Assembly: GCF_900102175.1 (NCBI RefSeq) | Contig: NZ_FNKN01000002.1 | Span: forward strand, 716,314-780,313 | DNA from: Microbacterium sp. cf332 | GTDB taxonomy: Bacteria; Actinomycetota; Actinomycetes; Actinomycetales; Microbacteriaceae | Reading direction: 5' to 3' | Length of the DNA stretch: 64,000 nucleotides | Shown here: piece after piece, positions 7,702-15,940 of the stretch | Layout: the number at the start of each line of letters is the position of its first letter | Position numbering within the stretch: the first letter of the stretch is position 1 | Translations under genes and position numbers: made by a program | The notes under the pieces: generated by a model | Databases searched by the model: none | The model's input: only the letters and a program-made list of their open reading frames with translations | What the model was told of the DNA's origin: nothing

Positions 7702-10700
7702 ATGGTTCGCACCACCCTGCGAACGGTCGCGGCTGTATCCCTGGCCGCACTGTTCACGAGCTCTGCCGCAACGGCATCCTTCGCTGCAACGGGAGAGGGG
7801 GTGAACATCCCGGTTCCGATCGCGAGCGAGAGCGGACGCTACATCGTCCTGCTCGACGAAGCCCCGGTCGCGACCTACGAGGGCGGCGAGTCCGGCCTCG
7901 CGCCGACAAAGCCCGACGAGGGCGAACGGCTCGACGTGCAGTCGCGCGCCGTCACCGACTACGCGGGCTTCCTCGAGCAGCGTCAGGAAGACGTCGCGAG
8001 CGAGGTCGGTGCCAGCCCCGACGCCACGTATCAGACCACCTTGAACGGCTTCGCAGCCCAGCTGACGGCCGACCAGGCCGGAAAGCTCGCCGCGAAGAAG
8101 GGCGTGCTCGGGGTGTTCCCCGACGAGATCCGTCACGTCGACGCCGTCCCGTCGACGGAGTTCCTCGGCCTCGAGGGCGCCGGCGGCGTCTGGGAGAAGA
8201 TCGGCGGCATCGATGCAGCCGGCGACGGCGTCGTCGTCGGCGTCGTCGACACGGGCATCGCGCCCGAGAACCCGTCGTTCGCGGGCGAGGCCCTCGGCAC
8301 CTCGGCCGGCGACGCCCCCTACCGCGATGGCGACGAGGTCGTCTACACGAAGGCGGACGGCGGCGAGTTCCGCAGCACGGTCGTCGACCAGGACGCCGGC
8401 ACGAAGGATGCGTGGGACCCCTCGCTCCTGAACACCAAGCTCATCGCCGCGCATTACTTCAGCGCGGGCGCCGCGGCCAACGGTTTCTCGTTCGCCGACG
8501 ACCACCTCTCGCCGCGCGACGGCGACGGGCACGGCTCGCACACCGCGAGCACCGCCGCGGGCAACAACGGCGTCGACGCGACCGTCGAGGGCGTCGACTT
8601 CGGCTCGATCTCGGGCGTCGCACCGGCCGCGAAGGTGGCGTCGTACAAGGCGTGCTACGTCGGACCCGATCCGCTCGTGACCACCGACGACATCTGCGCG
8701 CTCAGCGACCTGCTGGCGGCCATCGACCAGGCCGTGGCCGACGGTGTCGATGTCATCAACTACTCGATCGGCGGCGGCTCGGCCACCACCGTGCTCGCTC
8801 CCGAGGACATCTCGTTCTTCAACGCGGCCGCGGCAGGCGTGTTCGTCTCGACGAGCGCCGGCAACTCGGGCCCCGACCCCGTCACGGCCGACCACGCGTC
8901 GCCCTGGTACGCGACGGTCGCGGCCTCGACCATCCCCACCTGGGAGGGCACCGTCCGCCTCGGCGAGGAGGGCGACACCGCCGCGGAGCAGTTCCCCGGC
9001 GCATCCGTGTCGGTCGGCTTCGGCGACACGATCTCGGGACCGTCGGTCTACGCCGGCGACGTGGGTCTGGCCGGGGCCACCACGCCCGAGCTCTGCCTGC
9101 TCGGCTCGCTCGATCCCGCGAAGGTCACGGGCAAGATCGTCGTCTGCGACCGCGGCTCGAACGCGCGCGTCGAGAAGTCGCAGGCGGTCGAGGAGGCCGG
9201 GGGCATCGGCATGATCCTCACGAACGTCACTCCGGCCTCGCTCGACAACGACTTCCACTCCGTGCCGACTGTTCACGTCTCCGACACCGCCCGCCCGGCC
9301 GTGCTCGCCTATGTCCAGGGCGGCATCGACCGCGTGGTGACGCTCATCGGCGAGAACGTGACCGGCACCGAGACCCCGGTGCCGCAGGTCGCGGGCTTCT
9401 CGAGCCGCGGCCCGATGCTCGCCGACGGCAGCGACGTCATCAAGCCCGACATCACCGCACCCGGTGTCGCGATCCTCGCGGCGACGGAGAACGGCATCGG
9501 CGAGGACCCGACGTTCGGCATCCTCTCGGGCACCTCGATGTCGTCGCCGCACGTCGCCGGTCTCGCCGCGCTCTACCTCGGCGAACACCCGGAGGCGACC
9601 CCGGCCGAGGTGAAGTCGGCGATGATGACCACCGCCTACGACACCGTCGACGCCGCCGGCGATGCCGTGACCGACCCCTTCACGCAGGGCGCAGGACATG
9701 CCGACCCGACGAAGTACTTCGAGCCGGGGCTGCTGTACCTGAACGGCCCGGCCGACTGGGCCGCGTATCTGCAGGGGCTGGGCCTGCGCGACTTCGAGGT
9801 CGATCCCATCGACCCGAGCGACCTCAACCTGCCTTCGATCGGCATCGGGGCACTCGGCGCACCGCAGACGGTCACCCGCACGATCACGGCCACCGAGGCA
9901 GGCACCTTCCAGGCGCAGGCATCCGTTCCCGGCGTCGACGTGCAGGTCTCGCCGTCATCGGTCACGCTCGCGGCGGGCGAATCGGCGACCGTCGAGATCA
10001 CGTTCTCGCGCGTCGATGCTCCGATGGGCGAGTGGGCCACCGGCTCGCTCACCTGGACGGGCGGCGCGAACGACGTGCGCTCGCCGATCGCGGTCTTCCC
10101 GGTTCCCGTCGACGCGCCCGCCGAGGTCAGCGGCACCGGCACCACCGGTTCCGTCGACGTCACGGTCGCTCCGTCGCTGACGGGCGAGCTCGACCTCGCG
10201 CTGTCGGGGCTCGTGCCGCAGGAGCTGCGCGTGAACCCCGACTTCCCCGAGGTGCCGGGTCACTCCGGCGACCAGGACTCGTTCTACGACGAGGGTGAGG
10301 CGGGCTTCAACACGTACGAGATCGTCGACGTCCCGGAGGGTACGGAGTACGTGCGCTTCGCCGTCGAGACCGAGGCGACCGAGACGACCGACCTCGATAT
10401 GACCGTGTACCGCGTGGTCAGCCCCGACGACCTGCGCTACTACGAGCGCTGGACGTCGGCAACGGCATCCGCCAACGAGGCCGTCTCGCTGACGGCCCCC
10501 ACGGCGGGCACCTACCTGGTCATGGTGAACCGGTACTCGTTCAGCGAGCCGTTCACCTACGACCTCACGACCGCGGTCGTGGGTGCGGGGGCGATGGGCG
10601 GCGAGTTCGCCGCGACGCCGAATCCGCTGCCGTCGGTGCAGGGCGAGAAGGCGACCTACACGCTCTCGTGGGCCGGTCTCGAGCCCGAGACCACCTACCT

Positions 10701-11313
10701 GGGCGTGGTGCGATACGGCGACTCGTCCATCCGGACGATCGTCGAGGTCGAGTCGGGTCAGGGTGCTCCGGTCGCGGTCGTCGCGCCCGAGGTCACCGGG
10801 AAGGCGAAGGTCGGCAGCACGCTGAAGGCGACCGCCGGCGAGTGGGATCCGGCCGAGGTCAGCGTCGCCTACCAGTGGCTGCGCGACGGCGAGCCGATCG
10901 AGGGCGCCACGTCGGCGTCGTACAAGGTCGCGCGGTCCGACGTCGGCACGACCCTGTCGGTGCGGGTGACCGCCACCGCCGAGGGCAACCCCCAGGCCGG
11001 CACGGCGGTGTCGAACGAGGTGTTCGTGAAGTTCGCCTCGGCCACGACCGTCTCGCTCAACCGTTACGTCGGAACGGCTTCGCAGCCCTACGTCGTCTCG
11101 GTGAAGGTCACGCCGACCGGCGGAGCGCCCGCGACGGGAACGGTCGACGTCTGGGTGAACTCGACCCGATACAGCGCGGACGTCGTCGACGGGACGGCTC
11201 GCGTCGAGCTTCCTCGGCAGTCGCGCGGACTGAAGGTCGTCATCGCCACCTACAGCGGCAGCGGCACGATCGACGGCTCTGTGGGCCTCAGCGGCTTCCT
11301 CGTGCTGTGGTGA
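7702..11313 (+). CDS. Secreted S8 family serine peptidase (subtilase) with PA insert and Ig-like tail
   Basis: Large extracellular protease of 1203 residues. Order: signal peptide (about 1-29), I9 propeptide (about 45-150), S8 catalytic domain with the triad Asp183 (VVDTG), His277 (GHGSHT) and Ser612 (SGTSMSSPHVAG), and an inserted protease-associated domain (about 430-560) between His and Ser, as in cucumisin/C5a-peptidase-like subtilases. FN3-like and pre-peptidase-type beta domains follow (about 710-970), then two Ig-like repeats (from about 1015; PEVTGKAKVGSTL and QWLRDGEPIEGAT are typical of actinobacterial surface proteins). No sortase motif or membrane anchor is seen, so it is probably released. 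ATG 7702 follows TGGAGCG. It stands alone between divergent and convergent neighbours. Confidence 0.95.
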   Translation: MVRTTLRTVAAVSLAALFTSSAATASFAATGEGVNIPVPIASESGRYIVLLDEAPVATYEGGESGLAPTKPDEGERLDVQSRAVTDYAGFLEQRQEDVASEVGASPDATYQTTLNGFAAQLTADQAGKLAAKKGVLGVFPDEIRHVDAVPSTEFLGLEGAGGVWEKIGGIDAAGDGVVVGVVDTGIAPENPSFAGEALGTSAGDAPYRDGDEVVYTKADGGEFRSTVVDQDAGTKDAWDPSLLNTKLIAAHYFSAGAAANGFSFADDHLSPRDGDGHGSHTASTAAGNNGVDATVEGVDFGSISGVAPAAKVASYKACYVGPDPLVTTDDICALSDLLAAIDQAVADGVDVINYSIGGGSATTVLAPEDISFFNAAAAGVFVSTSAGNSGPDPVTADHASPWYATVAASTIPTWEGTVRLGEEGDTAAEQFPGASVSVGFGDTISGPSVYAGDVGLAGATTPELCLLGSLDPAKVTGKIVVCDRGSNARVEKSQAVEEAGGIGMILTNVTPASLDNDFHSVPTVHVSDTARPAVLAYVQGGIDRVVTLIGENVTGTETPVPQVAGFSSRGPMLADGSDVIKPDITAPGVAILAATENGIGEDPTFGILSGTSMSSPHVAGLAALYLGEHPEATPAEVKSAMMTTAYDTVDAAGDAVTDPFTQGAGHADPTKYFEPGLLYLNGPADWAAYLQGLGLRDFEVDPIDPSDLNLPSIGIGALGAPQTVTRTITATEAGTFQAQASVPGVDVQVSPSSVTLAAGESATVEITFSRVDAPMGEWATGSLTWTGGANDVRSPIAVFPVPVDAPAEVSGTGTTGSVDVTVAPSLTGELDLALSGLVPQELRVNPDFPEVPGHSGDQDSFYDEGEAGFNTYEIVDVPEGTEYVRFAVETEATETTDLDMTVYRVVSPDDLRYYERWTSATASANEAVSLTAPTAGTYLVMVNRYSFSEPFTYDLTTAVVGAGAMGGEFAATPNPLPSVQGEKATYTLSWAGLEPETTYLGVVRYGDSSIRTIVEVESGQGAPVAVVAPEVTGKAKVGSTLKATAGEWDPAEVSVAYQWLRDGEPIEGATSASYKVARSDVGTTLSVRVTATAEGNPQAGTAVSNEVFVKFASATTVSLNRYVGTASQPYVVSVKVTPTGGAPATGTVDVWVNSTRYSADVVDGTARVELPRQSRGLKVVIATYSGSGTIDGSVGLSGFLVLW

Positions 11314-11342
11314 TCGCCTGACGCGCTGCGGCGCGACAGCGC

Positions 11343-11372
11343 GGGGCGCTCGGACCTCGGTCCGGGCGCCCC
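11343..11372. terminator. Hairpin between subtilase and azoreductase genes
   Basis: Fourteen-bp stem GGGGCGCTCGGACC / GGTCCGGGCGCCCC with one G-T pair and a 2-nt loop, 30 nt after the subtilase stop and between convergent genes, so it could work in both directions. Confidence 0.75.
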
Positions 11373-11418
11373 GTCGTCGTTCTCGGAGGCCGCAGCCGCG
11401 GAGGCCCCGCTCGGCCGG

Positions 11419-12066
11419 TCAGGCGGTGCGGGATGCCGCGAGCGTGCGGCCGGCGTCGACGGCGGCCTGCTCGGCGTTCGCCCGCAGCTCGGCCGCGGCG
11501 TCCGTGAAGGCGTCGAGTGCGGGGTTCACCCCGACGAGGGTGAAGGCGCGGTGGACGACCGTCAGGTCGAGGCCCCAGACGTCCTGGAACACGCGTCGGA
11601 GCCATCCGGTCGAGTGGTCCCAGCCCTCCTTCGGGCTGCCGGGCTCGTAGTTGCCGCCGAGGACCGTCACGAGCGTCGCCGGCTTGCCCCGCAGCGCGGT
11701 GCCCTGCGGGTCGATGCGCGGGTCGGTGTAGGCCAGGTCGAACCAGGTCTTCACGTGCTGCGAGACGCCGTAGTTGTAGAGCGGGACGGTGAAGAGCAGG
11801 GCGTCGGCGGCGATGAGCTCGTCCGCGAGCTGCTCTCGCAGAGCGAGCGCGTTGCGCTGTCCGTCGCTGTGCTGGTCGCCGGGCGTGAAGCCCGCGGTCA
11901 CGGCGTCGCGCCATGCCGTCGCGGGGACCGGCTCGGCTGCGATGTCGCGACGCACCACGGTGCTCGCGGGGTGAGCGGCGAGCCATTCGGCCTCGACGAG
12001 GTCGCCCAGCTCGCGGCTGGCCGACGTGGCGGGCAGGATGCTGGCATCCAGGCGGAACAGGGTCAT
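11419..12066 (-). CDS. FMN-dependent NADH-azoreductase family oxidoreductase
   Basis: Flavodoxin-fold quinone/azo reductase of 215 residues that uses NAD(P)H and FMN to reduce quinones, azo compounds or related electrophiles. It starts with a beta strand and SASRE phosphate loop region, has the family motif VPLYNYGV (about residue 92) contacting the flavin, and TLVTVLGGNY in the second half. A clear GGAGAAG precedes ATG 12066. The divergent HxlR regulator 73 nt away is the usual partner of such electrophile-detoxifying reductases, so induction by quinone or aldehyde-like stress is likely. The exact substrate is not determinable. Confidence 0.88.
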   Translation of the reverse strand: MTLFRLDASILPATSASRELGDLVEAEWLAAHPASTVVRRDIAAEPVPATAWRDAVTAGFTPGDQHSDGQRNALALREQLADELIAADALLFTVPLYNYGVSQHVKTWFDLAYTDPRIDPQGTALRGKPATLVTVLGGNYEPGSPKEGWDHSTGWLRRVFQDVWGLDLTVVHRAFTLVGVNPALDAFTDAAAELRANAEQAAVDAGRTLAASRTA

Positions 12067-12082
12067 TCGCTTCTCCGATCAG

Positions 12083-12107
12083 AGTGGCTATGAAAAACAA
12101 AGTGGCT
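12083..12107. promoter_or_regulatory. Direct repeat in azoreductase/hxlR divergent promoter
   Basis: AGTGGCT occurs at 12083-12089 and again at 12101-12107, 18 bp apart and thus close to the same helical face, between the two divergent starts. It is a candidate HxlR binding site. Confidence 0.35.
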
Positions 12108-12126
12108 TCGGGAACGCTAGCACACG

Positions 12127-12132
12127 TAGCAT
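12127..12132 (+). promoter_or_regulatory. -10 hexamer TAGCAT of leaderless hxlR-type gene
   Basis: TAGCAT ends six nt before GTG 12139. The GGAGGGG in between sits too close to the GTG for a normal Shine-Dalgarno spacing, favouring a leaderless transcript. Confidence 0.5.
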
Positions 12133-12138
12133 GGAGGG

Positions 12139-12468
12139 GTGACCGATGCCCATGACGCTCGACAGTGCGACGCCGCCGTCTCGCACGCGTTCTCGGTCCT
12201 CGGCAAGCGGTGGAACGGCATGATCCTCGACGTGCTCGGGCAGGGCGATCTCTCGTTCGTCGGCATCCGCCGCGCCGTATCGGGCATCAGCGACGCCGTG
12301 CTCTCCGATCGCCTCACCGAGCTTTCCGAGGCCGGCCTCGTCGACCGCCGGGTCGAGGCCGGTCCTCCCGTCGCCGTCACTTACGCGCTGACAGATGCCG
12401 GCTGCCGCCTGGTGCCGATCCTCAGCCAGCTCGGCGAGTGGGCCGAGGACAACCTCACGCGCCGCTGA
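12139..12468 (+). CDS. HxlR-family winged-helix regulator
   Basis: A 109-residue MarR-like DNA-binding protein of the HxlR group. The family pattern is plain: conserved Cys near the N-terminus (QCDAAVSHAFSVLGKRWNG), ILDVLGQGDLSFVGIRRAVSG, the recognition helix ISDAVLSDRLTELSEAGLV, and YALTDAGCRLVPIL in the wing and last helix. Cys10 is at the position used for redox or electrophile sensing in HypR/YodB relatives. It probably represses the divergent azoreductase gene and itself. Confidence 0.9.
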   Translation: MTDAHDARQCDAAVSHAFSVLGKRWNGMILDVLGQGDLSFVGIRRAVSGISDAVLSDRLTELSEAGLVDRRVEAGPPVAVTYALTDAGCRLVPILSQLGEWAEDNLTRR

Positions 12469-12512
12469 GCCCAGTGCTCCCGGGCGCTGGTGGCAGCGGC
12501 GAGAATGGGGAT

Positions 12513-13046
12513 GTGATCGAAGGCGCGAACCTGCCCGCATCCGTTGCCGCCCGCTCGGCGGACGTCATCATCCGTCGCGCGACACCGGATGACCTCGACG
12601 CGATCATGCGACTGCTGTCGGACGATCCGATCAGTGCCGGTCGCGGCGACGTCGCGTGCGACGAGGATCGCGAGGTGTATGCCGCCGCGCTCGAGCGGAT
12701 CGTCGGCAACGCGGCGAACGAGCTGCTGGTCGCGGTCGTCGAGCCCCGAGGCGTCGTCGGCACGATGCAGCTGACGCTGATCCCCGGGATGTCGCGGCGG
12801 GGGAGCACACGGCTGCTCGTCGAGGCGGTGCGCGTGTCGAGCTCCGAGCGGTCGTCGGGGATCGGCGGCGCCATGATGCGCTGGGTGGTAGACGTCGCGG
12901 CCGTCGAGCTCGGGGCGTCGCTCGTCCAGCTCACGTCGGACGCTGCACGCGTCGACGCGCACCGGTTCTACCGCCGCCTCGGTTTCACCGACTCGCACGT
13001 CGGATTCAAGTACGCGGTGGACGCATCGGCTTCCGCCCGTTCCTGA
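12513..13046 (+). CDS. GNAT family N-acetyltransferase
   Basis: A 177-residue Gcn5-related acetyltransferase. The fold is readable: IIRRATPDDLDAIMRLL at the start, the beta4 strand LVAVVEPRGVVGTMQL, the acetyl-CoA loop region SSERSSGIGGAMMRWV, and a C-terminal VQLTSDAARVDAHRFYRRLGF, which is the usual hallmark. GTG 12513 is chosen because GAGAAT precedes it by six nt (leaderless layout) and residues before it do not match the family. Substrate unknown. It follows hxlR by 44 nt on the same strand but has its own promoter-like hexamer. Confidence 0.88.
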   Translation: MIEGANLPASVAARSADVIIRRATPDDLDAIMRLLSDDPISAGRGDVACDEDREVYAAALERIVGNAANELLVAVVEPRGVVGTMQLTLIPGMSRRGSTRLLVEAVRVSSSERSSGIGGAMMRWVVDVAAVELGASLVQLTSDAARVDAHRFYRRLGFTDSHVGFKYAVDASASARS

Positions 13047-13055
13047 GCGGACCCG

Positions 13056-13460
13056 TCAGGACCGTCTCGCGCTGAAGGGCCAGTCGTCGGGATGCGTGTG
13101 CGGAAGGGCGACGACCTGCACCGGGTCCTCGTACAGGATCCTCCCCGGTCGGGTCGTCCGCAGCTCGTGCCAGGGCACTTCGTAGCGATCGAGCAGCCCG
13201 AGGTATCCCTCGGTCAGCGTGAGGATGTCGTGCGCCTCCGCCTTGAACCACGACCGTCCGCCCGGAGGCGCGCCCGGCCCGTAGGCCTCGGTCGGTGTGT
13301 CGTAGAGGCTGTTGGCGCGATCGTTCGCCGCCCGCCACCAGGCCTCGTCCTCGGCGAGCAGCATCCCGTCGTGCGCGAGCCCGTTCGCCAGGGCGAAAAC
13401 ACCTGGGAAACGGCCGTTCCGGTTGGGCACCGCGCTCTGGAACCGGACGAATCGCTGCAC
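13056..13460 (-). CDS. Conserved-looking hypothetical protein, 134 aa
   Basis: Soluble acidic protein without a family I can name. Visible features are a Trp-rich stretch (AEDEAWWRAANDRANSLYD, residues 36-54), a Pro/Gly turn region YGPGAPPGG, and a C-terminal half ending HPDDWPFSARRS. There is no signal peptide, membrane segment or Cys. GTG 13460 follows TATCGT (13472-13467) by exactly six nt, which supports both the gene and its start. It ends 9 nt from the convergent acetyltransferase gene. Confidence 0.7.
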   Translation of the reverse strand: MQRFVRFQSAVPNRNGRFPGVFALANGLAHDGMLLAEDEAWWRAANDRANSLYDTPTEAYGPGAPPGGRSWFKAEAHDILTLTEGYLGLLDRYEVPWHELRTTRPGRILYEDPVQVVALPHTHPDDWPFSARRS

Positions 13461-13466
13461 GTGGCG

Positions 13467-13472
13467 ACGATA
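13467..13472 (-). promoter_or_regulatory. -10 hexamer TATCGT of leaderless hypothetical gene
   Basis: Minus-strand TATCGT, six nt, then GTG 13460. Confidence 0.45.
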
Positions 13473-13485
13473 CCCGCGTCTGCGA

Positions 13486-13920
13486 TCAGGCGCCGGGACG
13501 CAGGGTCAGCCACACGTCGACGTCGTCCTCGCTGTCGAGGGCGAATCCGTGGCGCTCGTACAGGCGTCGCGCGGCGCTCCCTCGCAGGACGTTGAGGCGC
13601 GTCGGTCCCTCATGCGGCTCGGCGATCACCGACTCGAGAACGGAGCCGCCGATTCCGCGACCCTGCAGCGATGCGGGGATGTAGAAGTGCTCGATCCAGC
13701 GCGTCTCCCCGTCGGGGCGAGTCGTGATGCATCCGGCATCCGCTCCGTCGACGACGATGATGCGGGTCCATTCGGGCCGGAAGCCCGCACGCATCCGCTC
13801 GCGCACCCGACCGTCGTCGAAACGGCCGAGGCGCTCGAGGTCGGCGCGCAGCACGTCGGCTCGCAGCTCGACGAGCCACTCGATGTCGGTGGCGACGGCG
13901 GGGCGCAGGCTGACATCCAT
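13486..13920 (-). CDS. GNAT family N-acetyltransferase
   Basis: A 144-residue acetyltransferase: LRPAVATDIEWLVELRADVLRADL at the N-terminus, strand RIIVVDGADAGCITT, ERFYIP-like sequence WIEHFYIPASLQGRGIGGSVL (the Q-x-x-G-x-G/A acetyl-CoA loop QGRGIG), and LNVLRGSAARRLYERHGF near the end. ATG 13920 is seven nt downstream of TAGACT (13933-13928). Target unknown. It lies between two other minus-strand genes, each with its own leaderless-type promoter, so this is a row of single genes and not a clear operon. Confidence 0.88.
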   Translation of the reverse strand: MDVSLRPAVATDIEWLVELRADVLRADLERLGRFDDGRVRERMRAGFRPEWTRIIVVDGADAGCITTRPDGETRWIEHFYIPASLQGRGIGGSVLESVIAEPHEGPTRLNVLRGSAARRLYERHGFALDSEDDVDVWLTLRPGA

Positions 13921-13927
13921 CTCATCG

Positions 13928-13933
13928 AGTCTA
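13928..13933 (-). promoter_or_regulatory. -10 hexamer TAGACT of leaderless acetyltransferase gene
   Basis: Minus-strand TAGACT followed by seven nt and ATG 13920. Confidence 0.45.
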
Positions 13934-13946
13934 GGGAGCGCTCGGA

Positions 13947-14384
13947 TCAGGGCTCCTCGGCCTCCTGAGCGGGGGTCCATGCGTAGTACGTGCCGTCGCT
14001 CTCGGCGACGGCCCAGTCGCCGCAGACCGCGACCCGGTCGATCGCATAGACGTCGGGACCCGACTCGACTTCCATCGTCGGGGCCGATACGCGGTCGACG
14101 TCCTCGCACCCCGAGACGCCCTCGTCGCTGACGAAGACGACCGACGCGGTGTCGTCGGCTCGGGTGGATGAGACCTTCTCGATCTGACGCGCGTCGGCGG
14201 GCAGCCATCCGGGCGCACCGCCGTCGGCCTGCGCGAACTCCTGAGCGTCGGAGTAGGTCGCCGAGCTCCGGCCGTAGGCGAGGTTGTCGACCGCTGCGCA
14301 GCCGGAGAGGGTCACGAGGATGGCGAGCATCCCGATGGCTGCGGTGCCGGGCGGGATCTCGCGGGGGAGGCGGAGTTTCGTCAT
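13947..14384 (-). CDS. Small lipoprotein, function unknown
   Basis: A 145-residue exported protein. A type II signal peptide is clear: basic start, hydrophobic core GMLAILVTL and lipobox LSGC with Cys29 as the lipidation site. The mature part is acidic and has three further Cys residues, possibly disulphide-bonded (GCEDVDR and VAVCGDWAVAE). No known domain is recognised. The last residues YYAWTPAQEAEEP are Pro/Glu-rich. Start ATG 14384 lies seven nt after TAACGT (14397-14392). Confidence 0.8.
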   Translation of the reverse strand: MTKLRLPREIPPGTAAIGMLAILVTLSGCAAVDNLAYGRSSATYSDAQEFAQADGGAPGWLPADARQIEKVSSTRADDTASVVFVSDEGVSGCEDVDRVSAPTMEVESGPDVYAIDRVAVCGDWAVAESDGTYYAWTPAQEAEEP

Positions 14385-14391
14385 GTCATCG

Positions 14392-14397
14392 ACGTTA
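14392..14397 (-). promoter_or_regulatory. -10 hexamer TAACGT of leaderless lipoprotein gene
   Basis: Minus-strand TAACGT followed by seven nt and ATG 14384. Confidence 0.4.
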
Positions 14398-14484
14398 CGA
14401 ATCAGCGCCCCACCCGTCGTCGCTCGCCAGGATGAGCGCCGTCAGCCTCGGGGATGACGTGGCGCGTGCCTGCGGCGAGGCGTA

Positions 14485-15474
14485 TCAGAGCCGGCGGCGG
14501 CGAGGCGTCAGGCGCACGTGTGGCAGCGGCGGGGCGGGGATGCGCTCATCGCCGTGACCGACGACATGACCGAACCGGTCGGACGCCGCCTCCCACGCCT
14601 CGCGGGCGACCTCGATCTCGTCGTGGCTGCGGCCGACGAAGTTCCACCACATGACGATCTCGTCGCCGAACGGCTCGCCGCCGAGCAGGAACACGGTCGT
14701 CTCCTCGTCGCCGGCGATCAGGCGGATGCTGTCGCGGCGGTCGCCGAGGTAGAGCAGCGCTCCCGGGTCGACGGCATCCGACTCGGCGGCCGAGGCATCG
14801 GCCCCGACGACCCGGACCGACCCGAACACCGGCACGACCGCGTACTCCCACGCCGCTTCGAGAGGCAGGTCGACGACCGAGCCCGCGGGCAGCCGCAACT
14901 CGGCACCGACGATCGGCGTGTGCATCGTCGCAGGCGAGACGGCTCCGGCGAGCTCGCCGACGACGACGGTCGCCGCGGCTCCGCCACCGAGGTCGAGCAT
15001 GGGGAGGTCGTCGTGGCGTTCGAAGTCGGGCGCGCCGTGACGACGTCCCTCGGGCAGCGCGACCCACAGCTGCAGGGCATCGAGGGGGATCGGCTCATCG
15101 CCGACCGAGTACTCCGAGTGGGCGATGCCTGCGCCGCTGGTCATGATGTTCAGTGCGCCACGCTCGATGACGACGTCGCTGCCGAGAGTGTCGCGGTGGT
15201 GCACCTCGCCGGCGAGCGGCCAGGTGACCGTCTGCAGTCCGATGTGCGGATGCGGTTCGACACGCATGCGGGTGCGCTGCGGGCCGAAGCGGTCGAGGAA
15301 GCACCAGGCGCCAACGAGCGGCAGATCGCGCTGCGGCAGGAAGCGGTGCACCGACATCGCGCGCACCCCGCCGAGCGGCACCTCGCGCGCCTCGAGCAGC
15401 GCCCGCCGCGGACCCGGGGAACCCGCCCCCGGGTCTTCGTCGACGGGCGCCGCCTCGGCGTCGAAGCGGGTCAC
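14485..15474 (-). CDS. Pirin family protein
   Basis: Cupin-fold protein of 329 residues; some bacterial pirins are quercetinases, others bind partner proteins. Metal ligands fall in the N-terminal cupin: HPHIGLQTVTW (His pair), EVHHRDTLGSD, and GAGIAHSEYS (His) with Glu nearby. The second cupin (about 190-300) has degenerate metal positions, as usual. GTG 15474 overlaps the stop of the preceding acetyltransferase gene in GTGA (15471-15474), so translation is coupled; an upstream in-frame region is the acetyltransferase's other frame. Activity is not predictable from sequence. Confidence 0.9.
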   Translation of the reverse strand: MTRFDAEAAPVDEDPGAGSPGPRRALLEAREVPLGGVRAMSVHRFLPQRDLPLVGAWCFLDRFGPQRTRMRVEPHPHIGLQTVTWPLAGEVHHRDTLGSDVVIERGALNIMTSGAGIAHSEYSVGDEPIPLDALQLWVALPEGRRHGAPDFERHDDLPMLDLGGGAAATVVVGELAGAVSPATMHTPIVGAELRLPAGSVVDLPLEAAWEYAVVPVFGSVRVVGADASAAESDAVDPGALLYLGDRRDSIRLIAGDEETTVFLLGGEPFGDEIVMWWNFVGRSHDEIEVAREAWEAASDRFGHVVGHGDERIPAPPLPHVRLTPRRRRL

Positions 15475-15812
15475 GCCGAGGGTTCCGCCGGAGCCGCCGC
15501 GTCGACGGCATCCTCGTCGCGCCAGTCGATCTGCAGACCGGCGACCTCGTTCTCGCGGAGGAACTTCACGATGAACGGGCACTCGGGCACGACGGTCTCG
15601 CCTCGACGTGCGACATCGGCGAGGGCATCGGCGGCCAGTGCCTTGCCCAGTCCGCGGCCGCCGAAAGCCTTGTCGACCTCGGTGTGATCGAACACCAGGC
15701 GCCCTTCGGCGTCGCGGCGGAACGCCGCGAAGCCCGCGACCACGTCGCCGAGGTGGAGGTCGTACCGGTCCTGCTCGTCATTGCGGATCACGGTGGGGGT
15801 CTCGTCGGTCAT
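15471..15812 (-). CDS. YjdJ-type small N-acetyltransferase
   Basis: A 113-residue member of the short GNAT group (COG2388). The core is visible: VIRNDEQDRYDLHLGDVVAGFAAF, then VFDHTEVDKAFGGRGLGKAL (acetyl-CoA loop GGRGLG) and VPECPFIVKFLREN, the conserved C-P-F/Y-I box. ATG 15812 has AGGAG at good spacing (GAGAGGAGATCACC). It forms a two-gene operon with the pirin through a 4-nt overlap and is divergent from cstA. Likely an acetyl-transfer or acetyl-CoA binding role; partner unknown. Confidence 0.88.
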   Translation of the reverse strand: MTDETPTVIRNDEQDRYDLHLGDVVAGFAAFRRDAEGRLVFDHTEVDKAFGGRGLGKALAADALADVARRGETVVPECPFIVKFLRENEVAGLQIDWRDEDAVDAAAPAEPSA

Positions 15813-15896
15813 GGTGATCTCCTCTCGATCCCCTCCACGGTAAGGCCGGTCGAGACCATTACGACCGAATACCCGGAATGCTTCGGAGCGTCGGCC

Positions 15897-15902
15897 TAAG
15901 CT
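15897..15902 (+). promoter_or_regulatory. Candidate -10 (TAAGCT) of cstA
   Basis: TAAGCT would place the transcript start near 15909 and give a short leader of about 32 nt with AGGAG before ATG 15941. No good -35 was seen. Confidence 0.35.
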
Positions 15903-15940
15903 GGGAAAACGCAATGAAGCGCCTTCCCCCAGGAGAACCG

